Positions 8,149-20,100 of a stretch of 64,000 nucleotides of DNA are shown here, one piece after another; the stretch's first letter is position 1; each line of letters starts with the position of its first letter. This stretch comes from Trichuris trichiura. Lineage: Eukaryota > Nematoda > Enoplea > Trichinellida > Trichuridae. The notes beneath the pieces are model-generated. The model was not told where the DNA came from. It saw only the letters and a list, made by a program, of their open reading frames with translations, and ran no database searches. The translations under genes were made by a program, and so were the position numbers. The stretch covers positions 1-64,000 of the forward strand of contig JBAJFE010000059.1 in the NCBI GenBank assembly GCA_037903355.1. The letters run 5' to 3'.

Positions 8149-11100
8149 GTTAGCAACTTTTTCCTTACTGTATTATATCCCTATTCGGTTAACTTGCTAT
8201 AAATTACCGAGGCAGCTTTACATTGCGCGGTGAGCGAACTGTGATCATATCATTTTGTTGAACTGTTTATTTTAAAGTTGTATATTTCTTTGTTGGCTTG
8301 TTGTAGACGTTTGTTGCAATCCTTACGGAGGTTTTCAAGACAGCGCAATGCATAACGTTGATTTCTTGACTACTTTTACCCCATAAAAATGGTTTAACAC
8401 CCCTGTTTGACAGGAATGAAAGGTCGAGTATGCGGGCAAAATACCGGCTTCTCCGGTTGTGCATTGTTAAATTCCTCCTCGAAAGATGAGGAAGCCGAAG
8501 CCTTGAAAGCTACGGCTTTAATGCATTCATTATCAAAGTGGGCCCAATTCTTATTAAGCAGAGTTGCAGAAAAACGTATGTTGAACTTGATTTTGGATTA
8601 TGAATTTTGCAGTAATGTTCTTTAGTTAGCTCTTGCTTTATTCGACTCCTTTTGTTTCCAAAAGATCGATAATATTTAAATTGCATCTTGAGCTTATGTT
8701 TTACTCCATATGAGAGATTTGGCTTTCGGAGGGTTTCGTTCACAAGGGCTTGTCCATTCATGTTTAAACTACACGTTAAATAACAATAGATGTCTTGTTA
8801 TATGAGCTCATTTTTAAAGAAGATGTATCCCAGCGCTTCCCGCGCTGCTTAGCTCATCAAAAACGGTAGTTTCAGGGGTACCTGGTCTTCGTTGACCATT
8901 ATCTCTCTGGTAGCTTCCAGGAAAGCGAATTATTTTTCTGTGCATATGAGGAGACTTGCTGTGAATTTTGTTAAACTTTTGGTTTTTCTATCAAGACCAT
9001 TACATTTTCATTGTATTAATGTACGTTTCAGATTCGTGCCTTCAAACACGGAGGCATTTGTTGTCCCCGGTTTCGCATCACAGTTGTTGCCTATTCTTCC
9101 CTGTATTGCATTCCTGGTGGACAGGTAAAAGTTGTTTTCACAGAGCTCTACAATATCATTTATTTCTGCAGGTACTGTTGCAAGACGTTCCCGTCGATTC
9201 GACCAACGTTGCTTACTTGTTGATTGACTTGAGTCGCCGTTTCAAGGCTTATCTGTCGTGCTTGGCAGAGGTGGCAAAGTGCAAACTTAAATGCGACGTT
9301 CTGCAGGTTTGTTTTCCACGACTTTTTCGTTAACGTAAGTGTTCAATTCCCTCTCACACACACACACACGTATATATATATATATATATATATATACGTG
9401 TGTGTGTGTGTGTGAAATATATATATATATATGTGGAGTGTTTTGCGGAAGATCTGCGTCAATCATCAGTCTGCTATGATGCAGCTGATATTTAAGCCTT
9501 ACTTTTAGGCCTACATTTAGGTAAAGGCATGAAATGATTGCTAGAACGCTTCTTTCTTGGCTATCCTATTCTGCCATTACTTATGCTTGAGAAAAAACGC
9601 AAGTGCTCTATGTGCTCCGTAGAACCGCGTCCTATTGGGTCTACGCGTTATGTAGGAGCCACCACAATGATCATGTCAAACACTAATGGTGAGGGTGTTG
9701 CGTTAACACGCATTGTGAAAAGTAGTACATCAACTTCTGGAGAGATAGTCTCGATGTTAACATTCGACCAAAGTCCAAACGATAACCAAGCATGTATCTG
9801 CTCCAAGTGATAAAATAAAGAATCAGTATTGATGAAATACCGTACATTGAATTTCTTGCACACTCTTTTTCCTGCACCTATTAATCTTTTCGGTAATTTG
9901 CATAGGTGCAAAGTATTTCTGCTGCATTAGGATCTGGCTAACATTGGCAAGTTGCGCGACAAGTCGCCTAAACAGGCTATCACGATATTGCGTTTCAACG
10001 AGCAACATATTAAGAACTTTATCGCTTAAGACCTTCCTGTAACGTTTTTATAAATGTTCACGTATTGTTTCGGTATTCCGTTTCTCTGTGAGAATTCAGA
10101 AGTGATTTGCATTGATGCGAATCGTTGGGAATGAAACAAAATGTCCGAAAATTGCACCTGTCTTGCTAAACGTTTCTTGAGCGTTCGTCTTTTCAGCAAG
10201 CAATTCACCGTAGGGATATTCCGGTTTTAATTAGCATATTAATGCTAATTAATTTCTTAAAATCGTGTACACGTTAAATGAGGGATTAGTCACGTTATTC
10301 TTGTTGACTTTCGTTTTCTAGGAAGACTTGTCGATTCGAAGCGTCTCTCCCAATTCTACTGGAAGTTTGCCTACTCAGGATGTAGTGTCGTTTGCCGACG
10401 AACTTTCCCTAATACCAGAATTGCTCGGACGGTCATCGTACGAAGAAGACGAGCGGTCCGCATCAATTTCTGAAGCTGCGGATGCACCTGAACAACATAG
10501 AAGTCTTGTAACAAAGACAGAAGAGTTTTGCCTTTTTGATATTGTCCAGTTAGCCCTGCTTACAGTTAGCGATTGCTCAGATGACGGGCCATACCGTGAG
10601 CTTATGCAGATATCCCTGCAATTGCTATTGCTCTTTATATTGCAGACCTTTTTGTTATTACTGACGGTGTGCTGGACCTGAGTTCAAACGATGATTTGCA
10701 GTGTTTGTTGACTCGCCTTCATGTGCTCAATGTGCCTTGCAGTTTTATCCAGGTATGTAGCAACGAAAGATTATGCATCTCGACCCGGGTTGCTTCAGAT
10801 CACTGATGGTGGCTACGAATCGCACCAAGCCTTTGGTCGAACTCCGAGCTCTGAATTGTTGCAGTTTGTAGCGAGAGTCACTCAAGGAAGATACTTCTTA
10901 TACTCTTCGCAGATGGTACTTCTTCCTCTGTCGATTCGGTTATTTCCAGTTTTTGTAAGTTTCTTTCGTTTTAAGAGGGAGGCGGACATTGACTACTTAA
11001 ATGAGTATCAGCAAGCCGCGTTCACCGTGTCCATTCCCGTTTCTACGATCACTAATGATGTCGCTACAAGAAAGTTGGGAACGCGTGGTCGATTTTCGCG

Positions 11101-14100
11101 TACTCGTCGACTGCAGTACAACCATACAGTCGAAGCTTGTATGCTGTCCGTACTAGACGCTCGTCTCCAGGAGGGCTATCATGTCAAAAGCGTTGACCTA
11201 AGTAAGCGCGCATATTGTTGCCTCTTTTTGTTGATGCGTAATATAATATCCATTCAGGCACGAGTACTATCCGAATTAACCTAATTCGCGCTTGGAAGTA
11301 CGAGGTGGACTTCTTCTTTTCTATAACGGGCGCGTGGCCGGTTGACGAAAGGTAGAAAAAGCTTTATATATTCTAATTAATTATTCAAATCACCTTGCCT
11401 AAGAAACGTTATTGTCAAGTGGAAAATTGAGGCACCAAGTTGTATGTTTCCTCCATTGATTCCTAAGTTTGCAACAAAATGGCCCGTTTCAAATTCCGGC
11501 GATGGCGAATTTGCGACATCCAATGCAAAGTGAGTGTTGGCAGCCTGCTGAATTATTTTTTTTTTAAACCGGATAATCTTTTAGGCATCTCGTTTCCAAT
11601 CGAATGCCCATTATGTTAACAATGCTTAGTCGCGAGTCCGTGTACATGACCATACCCGAACCTTTAAAACTGGGGCTGCAATTCAATGGTATACAGTTGC
11701 CACCGAATGCCGTAACGCCTGAACCGATGTGCTTTGTTGCTTTGCCTTTCTTTGCCCATTGATAGTCGCTTTAACACTTCAGACACAAAATGAACTCTCG
11801 CCCTGGCAGAAGTATCAAAACTCCTGTAGTCTGCAATCTGTAGGCGTTCGGTCAGTCGTGTTATGCTTAGATTTATTGCGCGCAATTCAGGGAGGCAATC
11901 CGAAGTATGGAGAAGTTTCGAATTTACTGGACAAACTTGATTTCGCTAAGTCCAGTTTTAAGGTAACTTTTTTGCTTTTGCCGAATCGCGTCGTTGCATT
12001 ATTGGTAATTTCTTAGGCGGAAGATGTTTCACGTTGATCGATTAAACTTTGTGCTGAACCATGAGAGCTCCACTCTAAATTCATCTTTCTACCCGTGCGA
12101 CGACTCCGAATATTCGGTTGTTTATTTCGATGAGTCCAGAGCAGCGGTCGAAGATTTCTTCCTTCGATTTTCCAGCTTCTCATTGACTAAGACGTCGTGC
12201 TACGTTAAATTCCGGTATATATATATTTCTACAATAGTTATTCTGATTTTCTGAAATAATTTTCTCGTTATAGAACTGGCGATAGCGAGCCTGCCAATGC
12301 GTTCTGCATTATACGTGTAATAATGGAGGAACCTTTGGTTACGGTGGAACTAAACTTTTCATCTTCCTTTCATGAACTTGAAAGAAGGGAGGTAATTTCA
12401 ACGTTGTATACTTTGTTTTACAGCCTCAAAACCGTCTATTTAACAACGGAGGTGTTCAGTTTTATTCCTTGAGTAATACGCTGTTATTCCCCTTGAACAT
12501 GTGCACTACTGATCGTAGCATCCTTATAGTAGACTTTCGAAAAGCTTAAGTAGCTAAGCTTACGTTCAGCAAGGTCCATGCTTTGTAATCCAATGACTTA
12601 ATGCCAAAGGTTTAGGATTGCATTGACGGTTCAGTTTGATTCTTCTCTTATCGTACAATGTTATTTTCAAAAAAGACGGCTGCTCAGTAACGGGATGGGC
12701 AGTTTTCATTAAGGATCTTTCATAGCCGAACGGCAGAAGCCGTTCGGCTATGAAAGATCCTCAATGAAAAAGAAATGTTTTGTTCAAATAAAATTTTTTT
12801 TGGCTATTGCAGCAATGTTTTCATAATGCAAAGGTTTTATTACGGAATAGTCCCGTAATAAAACCTTTGCATTATGAAAACATACGGTCCCGTACGAAGA
12901 AACCACATTTTCAACTGCAGCAATGTTGGCTTGAAAAACGCCATGTTGCTTATTTAGCTGATGAAAGACTTGCGAATGAAGCTGTCGAATGTTCCACTGG
13001 TTCGACGCTCCGTTTCAACTGCTTCCAGCGTCCATTCGAACGAAAATATTGACACCTTAATGGAGCAGAGGACGATGTCCCCAGTGTTTGTACCCGCATG
13101 CTTTCTAATCGATGCTCCTTTGGATCGTCTAGCGATTCGGTAACAACCGACCGACGTTTCATTGTATTTTGATCATATTTCATTAGGCATACTTCGTTCC
13201 CTGTCAATCCTCTTGCTCCATTCCATCCGAAGGAGTTGGACGAACAACCGCTGTGTTCAGGGCTTTGCCGGTTTATGAAATTCAGGTTCGTATTAATACT
13301 TGTAAAGGGGATTGCGATTTCAATTATCGAATCTCAGATTATGTCTAATTTCCAAGTATTCAGCATGCCAGCTCAGACTGAAGATAAGCCCGTGTTGAAA
13401 TTTGATTGCTTCATTAATAGTTTCAACGATTTTCATGTTGAAATGACTTTCGAACACTAGCTTGCGCCACCGTTCGTTGACCACATAATATCACGCATTC
13501 CTTAGCCTGCATGATCAATTTCTTCTTAAGGTTACGAGAACAAAAGGATTTCTTGAAATGCGTCAACGAGAAACTGCTTCTTATTTTGGTTTTTTGTATT
13601 ATTTCGCCGTATACTCTGATAGGTAAATGATTTAAGCCTAGTTTTACATTTACAGAGGTATCCTAAAGGCGTTTTTTGCTCTGCGCTTTGGGGGTCACTT
13701 TTGAATTCTTCAGTAAATAGCACAGGAAACATGTCTTTTGCTTAGTTTACTCGGAACACTTTCATTTTTGATTCAGATTTTTAATGTCTTACATTCTCTT
13801 GGACTTCAACATTGTAGCTTCTACTTTCAGACGCTTTTGGTGGTCGCTTAAGTTGCCCGGCACCGTTTATCAAATGGAAACGGAAGTTGCCAACTTGATT
13901 CTACATGCTTTGCTTCAGTGAGTTGGATGCCCACTTATGTTAATTATGCAATGAACCATAGCTCTCTTTCAGCAAACGTCTGAATTCTGGTTTTCGCGTT
14001 ATCTATAGCAAGGGCGGATTCACCACATTGTTGAAAGAGCATAAAAGACAGGTAGATCTTTTTCTTTGCGTTTCGCTGTCCGTTGGGACGTTGCGTTTCA

Positions 14101-17100
14101 GCTACGGTTGACCTCTCCTACCTGTTGTTCTTTAGGATGACGGCGTATACGGACTGATACAGTACATTGTTTATCCAACGGTCCTTACTGACGCTCACTT
14201 TGACGATGCAATCTGCAAAAGCAGAATGAATTCCAGGTTTGCCTAGCGCTTTCCTATGTTATATTTTACGTTGAAGATTTGCTGTAACAAATTTCGTCTG
14301 ATATGCAGTTCACCTTTAGTTTGTCCCTACCGAATACCAGCATGGTTGCATTGTATTCGGTGTTTGTTTCTCAGATTTCGAAAGTTGCTGTTTCAGTACG
14401 GAGATTCATTGTTCGCTGGCTGAAAACGCTTGCATCGCATTATCTGAAGTTCAAATATGTACGGAAGTATGGATCACGCCTGGTATTGACAACATCTCAA
14501 CATCCTCGGTCGAAGATCGTCCTTCGGAAAAGTTGTTCGAGTCGGTAAGTCTTCAAGCGGTTCTTCATATGCGCTCGCGGTGTATCTTGTTTTACTGATC
14601 GTACTCCGGTTTCGCTCATTCCTGACCAACTTAGTAGCAAGTGCAAATTGATCGCTTAGGTATCCCCCTGATACTAAGATCAATTGTTTCGCTGCCTACA
14701 AGACTGGGATCTTGGCTCCTAGCCGCCCTAGCTTTATGCTGTACGTTTGGCAGCCTGTGCCTACGGATAATGCTTGTAAGGTAGTTTAGACTTACGTAAG
14801 GGCAAAACAAGAAGACTAGCATGCTTTCCAGGAAGGGCACAACAGCTTGGCGGCATGCTTGTCAGAAAGGAGCCTACGTCTCTCAGACCGTGAGACACCT
14901 AAGTTACAAGACCCAAAACCCATTAGCTTTTTTCATTTTGAATGGGTTAGATTAATGGATTGTATTTTTTTAAAAAGACGTTTAAGTGATTTGGCGGATT
15001 GCAAGTAGGCAGGTAGATCGTTTAATGTATAGATATGAGGGGCCCCAGTCATTTTTTTAATGTATGAAACATAATCTGCGATTGAAACTCAGCGTTTAAG
15101 GAAGGAGTTTTCCGAAACCACTTTTAAATAAGTAATCCTAATGACGAGCAGGATGCTTATGCAAAAAAGCGTTACTTTGTGGCAGTACCTGAATAAGATA
15201 TTTTTATAAGTCAAACGTAATAGCTTACGATCTCTGTTGGACTTAGAGCTTATTCCAACTATATTGTCGCTGTCGACCTGTTCTAACCGTTAGGCCCACG
15301 AAATTAACTTTTTGGTTCGTACTTGAAACTGTTAGGTTAGAAGAACGCGTAACCTTGTTGGTGACTATAATGTGTTAGGTTTTGCGGTTTTATTGCCGCG
15401 TTATCAGTAGGTCTGTCGGTGCAAAGCGCTTTACTCAGCAAAATAACGTCTTTGCACCTAAACAAGCAAAACGATGTGCGTTGGCTGAATCTCCTTAAGC
15501 TTTTGACGAATTTTCGTATTTGTTCACACAAGCGTATCATCTTTGAATTCTTGTGGTTAACATTTTGTCTTTAATGTTTTGTGAAGCATTTCTTTGCTTC
15601 GGAATCACTCGAGTTGATCGGCATAGTACACTTGCGTAAAGTAGTGATCAAGATGGAATGATCAGTCGTGCGGAATTAATTTGACGAACAGTTGCTGTCA
15701 GGCTGTTTTAACACAAGACTACAGGAAGTGATGTAGAGTGTGTTATTTTAAGGAGATACTCTGATTTGAATGTACAGTAGCATCCTCCTATTCTTCCACG
15801 CTCCGAGAACTTGCTCTGAGGACGGAACCTAATGTTTCCGGAAAGGCTTTTATCGCACCAGTGCGTTTAGCCTCTTTCTGTTCTGCGAAGCTAACTTCAT
15901 TGGTAATCGACTAATTACAGACAGCAAATTTGGGCACGGCAGCCGGCAGGTTATGCAAATATTCCTTGATAGTAGCGTAGCAGATGTGAAAAGAACATTT
16001 TTGCAAATGTTGTTCATTAGCGTTAGTAAGTGCTGAAGTTTAATTAATTAGGATTGCGATTTTTTAAAAGACAAGTTCCAATTCGGCTCTTACTCTTCAG
16101 CATGGGGCAAAAATTCAAAATGTTTAAAATTTTTTTTTTGGCCGCTCAAGAATATGATAATAAGAAACCTGAACAATATGGCGAATTTTCAGAGCTCGTA
16201 GTGACGAGAACGCGATTTTCTAGTCAATGCTGTCCCAACATGAAACGTTGGTCGGTCGGAAAAGTTGTCACCGAGACGCTCTGTCTTGTATTTTATATAA
16301 ACTCTAGGTTATGAAGGTAACAGGCAGGCGAAGAGAGCAGCGCGTATTCACGCTTTGCTATTCCAGTGCATTTGCAGCCTGTGCAAGCATTTAAAAAATG
16401 AACCCACCAGGTTTGCGGCTTGTCCATCTCCCTTGCGCAGGGCAATGAACCATGGCAAGAATAATTATTTGTTATCGTTTTACCTGCGGTAATTGTATTC
16501 GTTTTTGTTGCACATTCATCAAGCCATTGGAGCGGCATGAAAACAAGTAGGGCAATACAATGGAGAAAGTGTTTAATTAAAGTAGCGCACCTTTCAAAAT
16601 GCCTGTTTTTCCGTTGCATGTGAGATGAACAGATGGGTCCATTCGTCTTGAGACTTCTCTGTTTTGCTAAGCAACGTTTGGCGATAGAAGGCATTGGGCT
16701 TACGCAGTTTAATTTGGACCAGCCGCTGCCCATTGGCCTTCTTGAAACAATGGAGTGAAGTAAGAGGTTTTTTCAGTGCATAAAAGGATCGGGCACTAGA
16801 ATTACGGTCGCTACTGAAGCGACAGGTTTCGTTCAGGCAGTCGAGCACGTTTCTCTGCTTTTTGGCAAGGCGCTTATGCTTGCAACCCAATTTCGCCGGA
16901 CTCTCATTTGATCATAATGTTTAGCTATTGTCGTTTATAGTTGGACATCCTGTTGGGCAAGCTTTGGGGCTCTAGTTTGGAAAATAACATCTGTAGCGAC
17001 GGTACTTGGTCTCAAATTCGAAATGACACGCTAGGCATCTGATTGGACGTATCGTCTTTTTTTGTCGGCTCTTAACTCCCAACGAAGACGGGTGATTTTA

Positions 17101-20100
17101 AAGGTTGTTGCACTATGCGTTCAAGTAAACTGGTGTGTGCGCGTCACTTTTTTTAGCTCAGGGTGCCGCTAGCGCTTGGACAGCCGATTGATACGATCGT
17201 AAATTAGAAGGAATCTGAGATAACGGTCGTCTTAGTTTTTTTGGCTGCGCTTGTTCAAATTGTGATTCATTGATTGTCACAGGGAAGCTATTATACCTTT
17301 GGAAAAGTGCTGTTTTACTTCGAACCGCCTGATGTGCTTATAGTATTTCTTGCGGTCTTATTTGCGGCTAACAGAAAATACATGCGCTGCGCGACCTTTC
17401 CCATTTGACTGGCCAAAATTTTCTTGGTCGGATCTTACATGTGGGCGCTTACGCGAGACTGCTAAAGAGAGCTTCAATCGACGAAGTGTTTGCCACTTCT
17501 TGAATGCTGAATACAAGTTGCAATCTTTTCCGTTGATCCATCAGTGTTAATACTTTTCCCAACATGCGCGTGCGTCAGCCAGGCTGAATTTCACCTTCAA
17601 TCGTAATGTGCAATAAGTGGTTGGCAATGGTACAACAATGTTGTTGTAAAAACAGCCCGTAACCACGTGCTTCGTGCCTATGACCAACGTGGGCTTTTGA
17701 GGTGTTCCTCGCTAAGCTTAATATAGACCGCATTAACTGGTTTGGAAGTTAAGCAATCTGCGGGAACGCTGCCTACGTAATGGGCTTTATATTTCAACTT
17801 TGCAATATCAGTTTTGTCTGGCTCGTTGGGACATGTTTACTTTCTATGTAGGTTGATTTGTGTTTGTTAATTCCCTCTTCGAGCAAATGACATTCCGCTG
17901 GCAGAACGTACAGTAAGCCAGCGGAGAGTTATAATGTTTCGACAAACGCCCGCCCCATTTCTATACGCGTCACTTTGCCAGTAAGGTAGTATAGGCTGAA
18001 CGTATCCATGGGGAAGCCGAATGGAGGTTTAATAGCCGTTCAATATGTCTACTTTTTTACTTCCGTTCCCATTGGAGGCAGACAACGACCCTGACGCTAC
18101 TTGTCGCGCACTCTCGAGCAGGGCATGGCTCCTGCTGAACGACCCTAGTAATTGCTGCCGAACCACCGCGCACCGGCGGTGTTTCAAAAGTTGAGTACAA
18201 AAAAACTGCCCTTAACGCTCCCTAGGATCCTACCAATCCAGTTTTAATTCAAATGAGCTTCGCATGGACGACTGGCGGATTTGCCTTGACCAGGGCGCCA
18301 ATGATTCCAGCTTTGCGTTGGACCGCCAATGGGAACATTTCAGAAGACTTGGCGCCATTCCTCATCGGTCCGTCACTTCGAGACATCTATACGTCCATTA
18401 CTTCAGTTGGCTGTCCTATCGAGTCTTAGCGGTCGTGATTCACTAGTGAAAAAATATGTCCATGAGTTCCGAGCAATCGTATGCCAGCCGCTCGAGGTGC
18501 TTCGTTCAATCCATATGTTGAGATGCGGTATCATGGTGAATCGCCGTCACTTCTTTACTCTTCCAATTCTACCGAACATTTGTCTTGTATGCACGTCTCT
18601 TCGATGTATGTTCAAAAAAAGCTCATTGCATCTACGTGCGCTTAGTCCGGTTCGGTCTCCTGAGCTGACAGGATTCGATAGCTGGTGTTTATTTAATGTG
18701 ACATGGACTCCAGACTTGGAAAGTGTCTGAAAAATGGAAGAAGCCTTACCGCTGACATCTGTGGGAATCAGACATGCATCGATTGTATTTTTCGTGTGTG
18801 CTCTGCTGTTCTTGTTTATCCCTGTCAAACAATTGCCTAGTCAACATGGTTATGCAAGCATTCAGCGCCTATATAATAGTATTGTTTCCAGTTTTGTAAT
18901 GTTCGCTTTTCAGTCGGTATCTCATTTACGGCTTTGTACCGTTCGGATTTGCCCATGCTTGGGATACGCTCCAGACTTACTAGTTAGCGCTATACGGTGA
19001 ACAATTCGTGCTTAAGCCTGTGTTTGGCCCTCTGCATCCATTTCAAGGGCGATGATCGGCTTACTTTTTTCCCCTTTTTCTTCCGTTGCGTCTGTTCGCC
19101 GTTTGTTCAAGAATGTTTGACTTTCTCCAAACCCAGTCTGTCAGGCTGTAAGTTTATTCGGCGGTAGTGGCAAAGATGCTGCCTGGTGAGTGCTTCATTG
19201 CTCTCACTTCTCAGTTAGGCCATATCGAGTATGTTCGACCTTACCCTGTGTACTCTTGTTTTCATTATGGGATGTCGAGCTGAAGTGGTTATCTTTACTT
19301 GATCATTTCCATGGATCCATCGAATGCCGATAACGGATGAAGTTTTCTTAAAAGTAGAAGCGCTCATTTTTACATGCCGACGTCTATTGCGGGTCAGTTG
19401 TCTGTATTGGCTCAAGTGCGTGACGGTGTGACGTTGGATTGTCGCCTTAGGTGTCCGCCTGACTACGTAATCGCGTAATAAATGTACGCAGCTTTCTTGA
19501 AGATCTCAGTGAACGCCCAGGTGCGACAACACGGTGGTCTGTGTTTTACTATTTATCTTCCCGTGACGCAAGAGTCGTTTGAATGCCGCCTTTGGCTTTC
19601 CTTTCGCTCTAAAGTGATTGCCAGCAATTGGTGAAAACAGTGACGGGCGCTCAAAGTTAACAAGACTTGCCCACTCAGTCAGCAAATGTACAATTGACCA
19701 GTCGAACGTCATCGTATCTCCATTGCAATCTGCATGTTCTTTGCGATAAATATTCGTTCTTGTCGTCTGTTGTTAGCGGCAGTATAAAGAGCTTGTGGCG
19801 GTCGATTTAGCTGGAGACTCTTTCGGCCATTTGCCGCTGCTGCAGTTGACGAAGCGACCTACAGGGCAAGGAAGCGTTATGGTTTCGATGGAGCCGACCG
19901 CGTGCTACCGTATGCGGTATTGCAGGCTAGTAGTCCCCATGTGCGACCCACTTCACTGTGTTGTTTGCGTTGAAATAGTGACAGCCAAAAGCGAGGACCT
20001 AATCGGCAGTGATAGATCGCCGTTCTCCTATGGTGGCATCGCCGTCTCCCCGAGTGACTGTTTGCAATCCGGTTCTTGCATGGCGGTTCGAAACGCCGTG

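Noticed and set aside
12703..12883. Calling the twin hairpins microRNA genes
   Set aside because: Arms are almost perfectly paired and loops are tiny, unlike typical precursors; no evidence of processing can be seen.
16293..16890. Two overlapping minus-strand open frames of 146 and 98 codons in the giant intron
   Set aside because: They lack ATG starts in a good context, overlap in different frames, and show no domain. Kept only as a remark.
17640..17790. Possible 5S rRNA-like sequence (AAGTTAAGCAA)
   Set aside because: Only an 11-base match; the flanking 5S helices and the internal control region are absent.
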